The position numbers were made by a program, and so were the translations under genes. Positions 46,541 through 58,625 of a DNA stretch of 64,000 nucleotides are shown here, piece by piece; the stretch's first letter is position 1; each line of letters starts with the position of its first letter. The DNA is from Pyxicephalus adspersus (lineage: Eukaryota; Chordata; Amphibia; Anura; Pyxicephalidae): the NCBI RefSeq assembly GCF_032062135.1, contig NC_092859.1:90890843-90954842 (forward strand), in the 5' to 3' direction. Under the pieces are notes generated by a model, which was given only the letters and a program-made list of their open reading frames with translations, had not been told where the DNA came from and searched no databases.

Positions 46541-48448
46541 GAGTTAGGCAACCATGGTTAATACAGACAAATAAGCACAGATTAAGTAGTGACATCCAAT
46601 AAAGAACATTTTTTTCTAAAACCTGCTTTGTCTTTATAAATTGACAAATTAATGGCGGCTAATATTTATAAGAAAAAAAACACAATACAAAATGTAAATT
46701 TATTAGGCAACATTTTAGAGGAAATCGGACCACTCTCTCTTTTCTCTGGAAAAAATACAGAATTATATAGATACAAGTTCGACTAATAATATCATACTGG
46801 ATTGAGAGGCTAGCATGGGGCAGAATAGGCCATAAACACATTTGTTCAAAATAATAAAAATGTAAATGATCTTTAATAGTTTCAACATCATTACAAACTG
46901 GTGGACAACATATGAAATGTACATGAACATTTGTATTTTGGATAATCGAAGCAGCTGTTTTGTTTAAATCCCTGAAATGTTTGCCAAAATCCATTGACTT
47001 CAAAATGTTTAGGTTTGTTCATGCGTGGTCTCTGAAAGCCTGCATTTATGAAGCTATATAACATTTCATGCTGTGTGACAAGGCTCTGCACTCTAAGACT
47101 GCTGAGTGATTCTATTTTAAAGGTCATTTTTAAAATATAATATACCTAATTGAAGGTTTCCCTCTTTTTAACCCTGCTATACTAAACAAGATAGAAGGTT
47201 CAAGATGCAATTATTGATAAAGTGACAGTCGTTAAGCATAAAAAAAATGATTTCATGGGCAATTCATGTTATTTATTATTTATAATCTAAAGGCTTCATT
47301 CAAACAAGCCATAACTTATCATCCAGCTGTACCACTGGCGGAAACATAGCCATTTTTTCACATTATTCCAGCAATTTTATTGCTTTTATTCATTGTTTAC
47401 CTAGTGAATATTTGACATTTGCACCACCATGTAGACACCAGCTAAAGAGGATTATCAGCTATTTTCTGTCTGCTGAAAAACTAGACACATTTTAGAAACC
47501 TCTATTTAGAAAATGTGCACCCATCTGCTCATGTAAGTAAGTTTAGGAGGATCTGTGGACTGTAGTACTGACCAGCCAATCCATAGTTTGCCATATCTAA
47601 AGAGGAGTATGTTTGGGAGCCTAAGACATATAAAGCATTTCCCACAGAAAGTATATCTTCCCAGCTTGTTCCTTACAACCATATGCATTGGTATAAAAGC
47701 AGTTTACAGGGATTTACAACTACACTGTAGCAGATCCAATACTCTGCTTTTGGTATTATAACATATAGTCCTAACCATAGATACCAATAATTTGGTTGCA
47801 CACTACACGTCAGTAAAGTAATTTGTGTGTATTGAATGTACAGCTACCCCTGATAAAAAATTAATACATTTTTGCTGACCCACAATCTATTCAATTGATT
47901 CCATTTCTACTGTCTCTATGCTATTATCATTAACTTTCATGAACAAACCCTCACCTACTGCACACCATTAAAATGCCTCTTTGAAGCTGTTCTGTTTTGA
48001 TAGATGGATTAGTTCCAGTCAAATGTATAGATATTCTTGGCTTTCTTTGAATTTAATTTATTGGCATTGTACGCCCACAGTGGGTCAATGTACACAAAGG
48101 GATATTTGTTTAATCCTAAATAGAATTATGTATAGCTCCATGAACATAATAGATTCAATTGATTTCCAAATGTACAATATCACTAATTACTGGAAAAACA
48201 GCAACTTAAAAATACGCTCCAACTCCAGTTGTACTCCACCCTCCCCCAAGTACAATCCACAGGGCTTTCCCAGGATTTCAACACTGTTGCACCATCCCAT
48301 GGACTTACACTGTTTCAGTTTTACACCCATGGACATAGTGTCAGGCAGAGTGATCATCGATAGTATATGCAAAGTTCAGGTGGTGAAGTCACTGCAGTAG
48401 CAATAAATACAGGGCAGGAAACAAGTAAGTATGCTCTGCATCTACCAC
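46541..48448. other. unassigned intergenic DNA
   Basis: AT-rich; no gene or repeat family supported. Confidence 0.5.
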
Positions 48449-48600
48449 AGAAGACCAATGCTTTTTGGGGGGAGAAACACCACTGACCATCAATACTTTT
48501 TGGGGAAAAAAATCAAATCACTACTAACCCTCAGTGTTTCTCAGTGGGGAGAGGTGTACCACCACTGACTACCAATGTTTTTTGAGTGACATTACCATTT
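48449..48600. repeat. degenerate minisatellite, period ~35-41 bp
   Basis: Four diverged units with CAATGCTTTTTGGGG-like starts at about 48456, 48491, 48532 and 48573, separated by CACCACTGAC-type segments. Confidence 0.75.
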
Positions 48601-49075
48601 CAATGTACCAGTTTCTGCTGCCATCTTTTTTGACATATAATAACAGTCAACGGAAGATAGGCAGATTTGCTGCATTTGCTTAAACTTGTATACATCCTAT
48701 ATTGAACTTTTCTGTGCAATCCCTGTTTGTTCTGAAGATCACCTTAGTATAAGTACCATACATGCAATGTGAACAATATCTAATGTACAGTTATCAGTAA
48801 TGTTTGCTACAAAACTACTGAGATCATTCAACTTCCTCAGCTTTACCAGTACAAGCCCGATGAAGAGGAACTGTTTTTAACCTTTTTTTACCCTCCTATA
48901 ATGAGCAGTTGTGTTCAATAACATATTATTGAAATTTGGTGTGGTGCTCTATTTTTAACTAATTTTAATTTCATTATTATCTTGGTTATTTAGTCTGGCA
49001 ACAAGTTTGTTGTTGAGAATAATCTCACTGAAGTCACCTGGATAGTTTTGTGTGATTAATGAGTAAAACAGGGAA

Positions 49076-49195
49076 AACCACCAATGACCCCCAATGGATT
49101 TTGGCGGAGATGGCTGCAAAGAGAAAAACTACCACTGATTACTTATGCCTTTAAAGGGGACATTGACCATTGACATTGACCTTCAATGAGCACCT
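49076..49195. repeat. degenerate minisatellite, related to 48449-48600
   Basis: ACCACCAATGACCCCCAATGG, CTACCACTGATTAC and ACATTGACCATTGACATTGA recall the same CCACTGACC...CAATG units, with poorer spacing. Confidence 0.5.
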
Positions 49196-52100
49196 GTTGG
49201 CCATGCCTTGTTTTTGCTTCTGTTGTTTGGGTTATTTAGAAAAGAAACATTTAAAAAACAAGTAGGAAAAAAACTAAATTATGTTTCTGTGTGTTTCAAA
49301 CAAGTTACATCAGTGTGAATCCTTATTATTATAATTCATGTAAACAGATATACGCCATTTAGTTTATAAGCAAGGCTGTGTCTTGCAATTAGAAAAGGAA
49401 TCCTGTGCATAAAACTTCTGATTATGAACAATGCTTTTGAGTTTAACTAGAGTTTTACTTTATTCTAGTACCTAGTAACCTATATTAAAGTAAAGCTGTG
49501 CCCAGATCATGCACACTAAAGTATACTGTTAAAGCACTTTAAACAAGCCTTCATTCATCTCTGTCGTTACAAGAATTGAAGTTATTTTTCAAAATGCACA
49601 ACACTTAGCAGGTGTTTCTGAGCTGTTAGTAAATGAAATCTAGTTGACTTTCTTGTGATCTTTGAGGTTGTATGAGAACAAATACTGACACAATAAAAGC
49701 AGCTAGAGAGGTCAGGGTGGATTGTAATAAAGTTCTTTTTAGAACTTGCTAAGAATATGGAAATATTTTCATGTCCATAGTGTGGGCACAGGTAACCTTT
49801 AAATAAAAGTTAAAGCAAAAGTTAGTCAAAAATTGTAATAAAATTTTGAATAAAGTAGGAAAGAAAAAGGATTGTGGCTCCCCCTCATTATAACCATATT
49901 TGTGATACCAGGCAAGAAATCGGAGGTGCAGTTGTTACCGGGACAGAAAGGCACAGAGTGCAATACAAACTTTACAAATGGCACCACATATGAAAAGATT
50001 GCTTGATATGTTAATTAATATTTATATTTCTATCATGATTTGTTAACTCACCTAAACACTGTAGTTCTGTAACAAAGTGTGTACTGCACACACTGTCCAA
50101 ACTAAACTAAAATGTAGTTCAAAACCTAACCTTTATCTGGTGAGCGTTTCCATAAGCAACCTATCGCTACATTTTCACTACAACAATACTATACTAAGTA
50201 CTATACTTACTTGATTATTTATATGGTTTAAGGCTCAGTTTGGAAAGAATTCATCTCCTTGTTTATTTATATACTGAATGTTTCTCAGACAATACAATGG
50301 AATTTAATTTCTAAGATGGGAAGAACTGCCAGTGAATAACCAAAGCCTACGATGATAAAAAAAAAAAACATCTACTTGTATGCAGAATTGTAACCCATGG
50401 TATTTAAGAGATCACTACTAATATATTCATATATTTTTTATGCTATTTTAATGGTTGAGTACTATTTGGTGGCAGAATAATAAAAGTTTTGATTTGAAAA
50501 TGTATTTGGTGCATGTAAACTAAGTATATATCCTTGGTGACTATTGAAGTATAGATGTATGTTTTTGTGCTGGAGTTCTTTCGGACCTATTACATGAGGG
50601 GTCTAAGGGAGTAGCTAATTACCGACCTGCTTTTGATAACTAAAGTTACTTGGCTGTATTTTGATTCTCTGATTTGAATTCTTCAGTGTCTCACCTGGAA
50701 CAGGTATGCAGATAAGCAGGGATCAGGGATTATTCAATACCAAAACTAGCTTTGGTTTTGGAGGTGGTCAAGATCACAGCGTATATGATTCTCTCATAGC
50801 AGGTTTGCTGTAAAGCTGATGTGCAGGCAAGAAGAGATGAAATACACATTAGGTAGATGTATGACTTGCCAAAAGATTTGTATTTCTTTCTTTTAAACAG
50901 GTTTTTCTGTGTTTCAGTTCAGTAACACTTTTAAGTTCTACACCCCATCTCCACCCTATAACTGATCTGTGAATGTAGAACTCATCTCTGACAACTTGCT
51001 CTTCCCTTTTATCAATATGCCCTTTGCACTGCAGCACAATAAATTGGCTCCTTATATTGCTCCTCCTTCTGACAATCTGAGCTCTGCAGTATAGGGATTT
51101 CAAGAGGCATATATCAAGTCAAATTTAGTTACTTGCTAATACACTGCTGGTGTTAAAACGAATACACTTAAAGATGTAATAATGATTGCAGAGCTGCGTT
51201 CATTTTTGTCTTGTAAATCTGCCTGGAGTTCAGCTGTAAGGGGAATGAGAATTCACAAAATAGAGAGTACAGTTTTGTCTTGCTGTTGTGCAATGATAGA
51301 TCCAGCTAGTAATAATGGAAAAATTATGTAAATAGTGGAGATGTGTGATAAGCATGACTTACGATGGTAATTTGCAAAGTCTGTAAACTTAGTATTGCCA
51401 CTATGTTTGGTTTGTATTATTATTTGGTTGTTATTCTAGTAAAATAAATAAGGGTGGAACTAGGGTTGCTGGACTTGAATCCTAAAATGTTGGTACCAAC
51501 AAGCAGGTGTTTCCCAATAGGCTGGAGAGCTGGCTATAAGCCCTAGCTTACATTACCATTTTACAGATGGTCATTTTTTCTGCCACTAAACGGCTGATGT
51601 GTGAATGAGCTATTAAGAGGAATGGTAAAATATAAGAACCAATGGTGCCATGCCAGTGTTCAAGCAGCTGGCAAGATGCCAACAGTAGGGAGCCAAGTGG
51701 AATTGCAGGATGAAGGATTGCCGGATGTAGGGGGTAAACCTGCCCATTCTGTTGATGTGTTCACAATACAATGTACTGTTTTCATTTGAACAGTAGAGCA
51801 GTATGCCTTTTGTGTAGTCAACTAGTCTGTTTACAAGCAAAGTTTTGACTTTGATATACATTAACTTCTTTGGAAGATGAGCGCATATGGGAACCCATCC
51901 AAAAACTGCATGACCAATGCACTAGAATACAAACATATAAAATTATTAGAGAAATAATGAATGAGTATGTTTTTTTAGTTAGGTAAGTAAGTTTTTGGTA
52001 GATGTTCCTTCTATGGTTGTCACAATAAAGTTAGTAAACCTTCAGTCGCTAAAGACTTTCATGTTGACCCTTACACTGCATTCTGTGCTTTTAAAGCACA

Positions 52101-53711
52101 ATGAGAAAGCATGATATACATTACTGACATTTATGAGTATTGGCATGTAACAGAAAATATTGTTGATAATGATAATATGGCCAAGAGAATAACCCCCATT
52201 GCATTGTTTCTGGGTGGTTGATGAAGGAAAATGACCAGCACCAATGGGCATTGAACTGAATGTGGTGCTGTAATGATGGGCTGGTTGCAGGAAAGAGGAA
52301 GCCCTGGGAAAGATTAAAAGATAAATATCAGAAACCAAAATAAAAACATTTTTAGCACCACATCAGGCCAAAAGATCGAATCCAAACTAATTTAAATTAT
52401 GCTAATTTTTGGTTCATCTCTGTAAATTATAATACCTAATTTGCAATTCACTCTTATTAGCATAATTAGCATGTCAATGTGAAACGTGCACTTCTGTAAT
52501 ATTTCAGGTAGTGAACGTGTGAAGAGGATCCTGTAACACTGTGCTATTGTACATAAAATAAACAAATCACTGGCATTCAGTTTGTCATTTAGCAAAAGAA
52601 AATTATTCAAAACCAGATGTCAACTGGATGAAGTATTATGATGCTGCCAAGAAATTTCTACAAACTGAATCTTGAGGAGGACACCTCCAAAGCAAGTTCT
52701 GAGCCTCCCATTGTGGGCTTTAGGGATGGTTATATAATCTACACAAGTACATTCAGAGCTATCCACTAGGGAAGCAAATCCGCAAAGACAGGTATTTAAA
52801 ATAGATGCCAGCACCTAAATTAATCACTAGGTCTTCTCCATTTATCAAGTTTAAATTTTCATGTTGGACTACAATGTCAAATTTCTAATAACACCAATAT
52901 ACTGAAAGGTATTTTATTGTTTATATTACTAATCTGGCAAATTTACACAAATATCTTTTCACATTGTTGGTATCTTAAGGGTGAAACCATTACTTAGTGT
53001 AGGGTCTTCCTGATAAATATTAGTTCATCAACATCTCTTGCTGGCAACAAAGCTATAACAACATGGTATTACAGAGGACATCATTTTAGGCATGTAATAT
53101 ATCATTTAGGATGAAATAGGAATACAGTTGTCGTGTGGTAAATTATACCTTTAACAGTAAGAAAACAGTAATAACCAAGATGTCTTGATCTAGTGTGCTT
53201 TCTAAAGTACGAGTGCCAGGCAGAACACCGGCAGGAATACAAGTCCCTGGAGCAGGAAAGCACAATTCATACTTGTTTTTATTACTCAAGGGACTGCAGC
53301 TTTCCTCAGTATGTTGCTTACTTGTTCTGGTTCTGGGAACAAACAATAATTGTGAATCTTGTGTAACAAAATATAGAATTCTAATGAAACATTCCATCCA
53401 GCGTATTCTTTGACCTTTGGTCCTTTTTTTTTAGGTGCTTCGAAGCTTCGGGATAAGTTTCAAATTACTGGGAGATTGTTGTAATCTCCATTTTTTCCAA
53501 GTGTCTAGCTTTCTATTCTTATTTATTTCCCCAGACACCGTAACTACTAAATGTCAACAGAAGAAGGAAACACACACAATAGAAATACCTTAAAAATTCT
53601 AGCATGTGATCATTTTGTTAAAATTGCGATAGGTGTGAAACATTTTACCCGCTGCTGTATTTATTGTCCAGTTTAAGTATTTTTGGTATAAACTAGATTA
53701 TAGACTATACA
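49196..53711. other. unassigned intergenic DNA
   Basis: 4.5 kb of AT-rich sequence with scattered short open frames, none with a domain, splice context or internal relative. Confidence 0.5.

Positions 53712-53749
<38 letters not shown>
53712..53749. repeat. (TA)n microsatellite
   Basis: About 18 uninterrupted TA units. Confidence 0.98.
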
Positions 53750-53751
<2 letters not shown>

Positions 53752-55007
53752 TACTTAATGCACCTCATATAGTCTTTTTAATGATGTTAAATGAATGTTA
53801 AAGCAACTAGCATAATCATGTTGATTTGACTTGGTACCTCCCCAGTCATGTTTTTTTTTTTTTGTAGATTATGTCTGCGCTGTTGATGTATTACCAGTTG
53901 ACAGACTTCCAGAGGTTTCTGACGTTTTGAAAGGGTTCTGACTTTCAGTTTTATGAGAAAGTAACATGTTTAATGGTTTAAAGCAGGTGAAACAGGCTAA
54001 GCCTTTTAAACCTATAAAAAATATATCCAAAATGATTGCACTTGCAACCAACTGTAATAATAAAGGCTGTTGTCACTGCACCTTTTTCCTTTGTTTGAAT
54101 GATCATTGTTCACAATATTGTTTCACACACAAATGTTTTATCTGATTGAGTTTTTATCTTTCCCCCTTTAGGTAGCCAATAGTATTGACAATCTTTAAAA
54201 GAGACCTCAAGAAATAACAATTTATTAAAACCAAACTCAAGAGAAAAACCTTATTCTCAGTATCTCAGATATACTCTCTATATACTGTATACTATGTCCT
54301 ATTTTCTCAAAAATAGGTTTGCACAGCCGTCTATTATTACAAATCAGACACAAAACTTTCACGTTCATTAAAGGTAGTAAAGCCCATAGCTGTGTGCAAC
54401 GGGATCCATTACCTGGATATAATACATAGTTTCAGATCTCTCACCGATCCTTTATAAATCACAAGATACTCCATGGTTAGAAAAAGACCTGTAAGGTATC
54501 CGAGACATTACATCATTATTGAAGTTACAAAGCCTATTACACACAGCTATGAACGTTACTGCTATTACCATGATCTGATAACAAAAAAATATATATATTT
54601 TTTACGTGACTGTGGGGGCTAGGTAGAAGATAACTGAGTAATGGGGCTTTTGTGCTGTCAAAGCTGAATTTTTATCAAATCCATACAACTGTTTTACTAG
54701 TATAGCCGTGAACATTATTGTAATAGTACTTGCCCATTTTTAAAAAGTCCTGTTTATTTATTTATTGCTTCACCCTTCATCTGCTGGTTGAATTATACAG
54801 ACACAACAGTAACAGTATGTATGGTCTTCCAACTGAGCCCTAACAGATGCTATCTTTCTAATCATGGGTGCTAATATACAATGAATTACAGGTTGCTACT
54901 AGGCACGCCTATTTTAACAGAAAAAAAATTATGGGAAAACACATACCTACACCTGACTGTGCTGTCATAGAAATATTTACTTGTTTGACTTCTTTGAAGA
55001 TGAAGAG
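53750..55007. other. unassigned intergenic DNA
   Basis: No supported gene or repeat family. Confidence 0.5.
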
Positions 55008-55509
55008 CAGGAGTCGGCAAACTTTTTGGACTACTAAACCATTTCAGGAGGTCAAGAAGGAACACTAGGCCGGAAGAAACAAGGTGTCCAAGTAGAGGTT
55101 TTTTCCAACCGTGACTGCAAGCCAGCAGCTTTAGTCTTCCGCTCATCTGCGGTGTAGTCCCTGTATGTGTGCGCTAGCTTGGCATCGAATTGCCCCTTGA
55201 GACCCCTTGAAAGTGCTGTTGGTGTCGTTGCACACTAAACACAGGGCTTTGTTGCTGCGTTGGATGAAGAATAATTCATCAGTCCATTCGTTGTTGAAGA
55301 CACGATGTTCGAGGTCAACCTGCGTGTTTCTTCTGCTCTTTAGACATTGCAATTGGGGTTACTGTGTGGGAACACGATGATATCGTGGGACTCGCGATAA
55401 CACGACAATTCAATTAGGCCGGATCAAACAAAAGAGAACTAGGAGGGCGTTAGGCCGGACTGGAATACTGGCTAAGCCGTATACAGCCTAAAGGCCGGAT
55501 TTGCCTCTG
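55008..55509 (-). mobile_element. internally deleted hAT element, relative of 1487-3413
   Basis: Read on the minus strand it starts CAGAGGCAAATCCGGCCTTT (55509 inward), continues GTCCGGCCTAACGC and CCGGCCTAATTGAATTGTCG as in the 1.5-kb element, then encodes the zinc-finger region (WTDELFFIQRSNKALCLVCN). It then jumps to the 3' end with TTTAGTAGTCCAAAAAGTTT and GCCGACTCCTG. About 1.45 kb of transposase core is missing. No clear 8-bp target duplication: ATGAAGAG on one side, GTATGGAG on the other. Confidence 0.9.
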
Positions 55510-56153
55510 GTATGGAGTCTAAGCAGCAGCCTTGTCTTCCCCAGAGCCTCTAGTGGAGAAGATGTTGCGTTGCAGGTTGCTGTCCTTGGGCATGGTACCA
55601 AATCAGCAAGCAAAGGATAGTCAAGGAAGACCAGAGTCAAGGCAGGCAGCAGACACATGTAGTCTGGAACAAAGCCAGGGACCAAGTACCAGAAATCCAG
55701 AGAATTGACTCCGGTGACACAAGGGTCACTGAAGGCAAAGGGGGACACATGAGACACAGGAAGCCACAGGAGGCAATGGTGACACAGGGGTCACTGTAGA
55801 CACAGGGGAACACTGGAACAGCACACAAGCAAACAGACAATGAAATAACAGAGTGGGCAACATGGGGTTAAAACCAGAGCTGGACTGGGACAGTACTCAA
55901 TTAGTCAACAGGTGTAGAGGAAATGTTCAGCAGAACCGGGGGGTTCAGCACAAATGGGGACACATTGCACGAACGAGTACTGTGTCTTAGCCAGCTTAAT
56001 AGCAAGGGCTTTTAAGAGTCTATCCCCTGGTTGGCTGGCAGGGGGGGGCGATACTGATTAAATCTGGAAGAGCAGATGCGTCCGAAGTCAGAACTGCCCA
56101 CCTGCGCAGGAGAGAGGTGCCGGTGCCTTAGGGAGAAGGAGGTAAGAGTGCTA
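55510..56153. mobile_element. truncated LTR, second copy of the 38687-39283 family
   Basis: Shares with the solo LTR, in the same orientation and order, GAGAAGATGTTGCGTTGCAG, GGTACCAAATCA, GGATAGTCAAGGAAG, GACACAGGGGTCACTG and CAGAACTGCCCACCTGCGCA. The TGTCAC start and roughly the first 110 bp are missing; the copy begins directly at the end of the deleted hAT element. Confidence 0.82.
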
Positions 56154-56901
56154 TAATTAGATACATTTTCCAGAAATATTTGAAGTGTCTCTGGTAATAA
56201 ATATAAACTATTTATTGATTCATAATTTGACTAAATTTTGTACAATACATGTCACTCTGTACCTGGTTAACTGATGTCGTTATATCTATATTACTTGTAC
56301 TGTAAGATCTGTATTTTATGTAGTGTTTAAATATTCAGTGGATCACTTTCTACAGAAAGGGAACTGTTCATTTTATTTTCATTGTCAGCTGTGCCATTAT
56401 TTCAGTCTCATTGATTCAAAAGATTACTGTGTATTTTCCCTAGACATGTGTGAATTGCTCTCCGATCAGAATATTGTAAAGCTAGGACAAAAAAAAAGAT
56501 TTTCCACCAATTATGACGTTATATTATTTCTATGATACAATTTAGTGTCTCTTTGGTCAATGATACACATTTTATTCATTAGCAGATATACTTGTTTTCA
56601 ATTACTTTATTAGGTTAGAAATTTCTGGTGATTACAAATACATGTCATGAGATTAAATAATTATTGTAAATTGGTAAAGTGCTTTTTTCAGCAAAGCTGT
56701 TTAATTTAGATTGGATTGAACAGGGCTGAATAGAACGTTGATGGATCTATCTATTTCAAATTCACAACAGAAAAAAACAGAACCCACATAGTCAAAATGT
56801 AAATTTGTATGTGTGTATTTATGTATGTTGGTGTGTTTGTAAGTATGTATCTATCTATCTAATCGCCTAAAATAGTTTACAAGACTAAGAATAAACATAA
56901 T
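56154..56901. other. unassigned intergenic DNA
   Basis: Nothing recognised. Confidence 0.5.
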
Positions 56902-56909
56902 GGTATAAA

Positions 56910-57400
56910 TAGGGATGAGCGAGCGAGATTTTAAAATTCGAACTCGCGGCGAATCGTTCCATTCTTACTTACCGAACATGTAGGCGAGAATGGCCTGTGT
57001 ATATTCAGACGTCCAGATCGAATTCTTGGGACCTGCAAGAGCAATCAGGGGAGCAGAGCTGACAGCTCTTGCAGCCCTGTAGTATGTGTTCTTGGATAGA
57101 GATTCCCTATCCAAGAACACAGGAGTACCACAACTGTGCTCATCATGAATGAATGCAGCCGTGGGAATCATCCTGTGATGATTCCCATGGGTGAATTCAT
57201 TGATGAGCACAGCTGCAGTACTCACACTGACAGGAGGAGTACCGTGGCTGCATTCATAAATGCAGCCGTGGGAATCATCCTGTAATGATTTACTCAATCT
57301 TCCGATGGGTCCGTGAAATCGGTTTGCCAAAATTTCGCCGACCCATCAGAAGTTTGAGGAAATTTTCATGAGAATGTCATGACATTCTCGCTCATCCCTA
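56910..57400. mobile_element. hAT-type MITE with perfect 8-bp target duplication
   Basis: Ends TAGGGATGAGCGAG and CTCGCTCATCCCTA are exact 14-bp inverted repeats, flanked on both sides by GGTATAAA (56902-56909 and 57401-57408). The 491-bp interior has no transposase but several stem-loops: a perfect 15-bp stem at 57085-57099 / 57107-57121, and an 11-bp stem around GGGAATCATC / GATGATTCCC near 57167-57192. The segment GCAGCCGTGGGAATCATCCT occurs twice (about 57157 and 57262). Confidence 0.93.
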
Positions 57401-57408
57401 GGTATAAA

Positions 57409-58457
57409 CATATGTTTTTTATAGCATGTAATAAAATGAAATTTGTGTATCCAAGAAACTAACAATAGTTCTGAAGTAACAGCAGTAAGTAAGAAAATTT
57501 TACTTAAATTTTAGCTTTACATCTGCTTAATATATTTAATCTTATTTGTGCCTGTTAATGTGCTAAAAATCTTGTATATTTTGTAATTATGTAAGTACAT
57601 GGAAAACCCATTATTGTTCATCACATATTTATCACATCCCTCACCCCTTCCCTTTCACACTTGGTGTGGTCCCATCAGACCCCTGGCCCAATCTCCCATT
57701 ATTTGAGTCCCACATGTTCTTTCACATGATTTGCACATTTTGATCTTTGGTAGCTTAAACATTACAACAGACAACCCTGGCACAAACCCAAAGCTCCTCC
57801 CCCTTCCCAGGAAAGTTCCTCTCTATCAGTAGCTCGATTAGTTCAACACATAACATATACAGCCCCAAAGACCCTGCTGGAAGCACATTAGATCTTCCCT
57901 AAACTTTGAAACCCCCTTCCCCCCACAACAATTCAGATTTTTCTCCTTCTGACCACAACTTCTCCAAATCATGTTCTCCTTTACCCCATCCCAGAAAAAC
58001 TCTGTAATCCAAAACTCACCCTATCCTAAGATTCCCTTTCTCCACTCACGTCTATTTTCTCTAAAACCATATTTCCACCAACCAAAGCACAATAGGCACG
58101 CAAGACTTCTGCTCACACAGTTGAACCTAAGTGGAGGAAATCTGACCTTATTACCAACTTTTGGATTTCAAGGCTAAAATACATCACGTCAACACTGCAT
58201 TTCTGTTAATATTCTGCACTCAGATGTTTACAAGCATCCAACCTATTCTGCCTTTTTGCCACATTTGACTCTGTCCCAACCCTACACCCTCTCATTCTTC
58301 TACCATCCTCTCTGCAGTAGGCACACCTACTAGGAACCTACTAGGTATCAAAATCATAAGTGATATTTTCATTCATAATACTTCTCCAGCATCATCTACC
58401 CCATCCACCTGTAGCTCACCACATACTTTCTTCACCCCTTTTGGTTTTGATGCACTG
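57409..58457. other. C-rich, G-poor stretch, possible LINE remnant
   Basis: From about 57590 the + strand is strongly C over G (for example CCCCTTCCCTTTC, AACCCCCTTCCCCCC), unlike its neighbours. One broken frame near 58105-58160 reads PKWRKSDLITNFW, which recalls the KWRKS segment between endonuclease and RT of some CR1/L2-like LINEs. Stops interrupt every frame, so the LINE call is weak. Confidence 0.35.
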
Positions 58458-58459
58458 AA

Positions 58460-58625
58460 GCTGCACTGAGGGGGTCTGCACTGAGGGGGTCTGTCACCGG
58501 TGTGGATCTGCAATTAAAGGGTCTGCAACTGAGTTGATTTGTATAGTAGAAGGTCTTCTTAGAGGATGTCTGTCACTGAGGGGGGTCCGTACTGAGGGGG
58601 TTCATCAGTAAATTGGTCTGTATAT
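58460..58625. repeat. short degenerate minisatellite (CTGAGGGGGTCTG units)
   Basis: CACTGAGGGGGTCTG occurs twice in tandem at 58463-58493 and in diverged form (CACTGAGGGGGGTCCGTA, CTGAGGGGGTTC) near 58575-58605. Confidence 0.75.

Noticed and set aside
56965..57330. 121-codon minus-strand frame
   Set aside because: Lies entirely within the non-coding hAT-type MITE and reflects its internal repeats.
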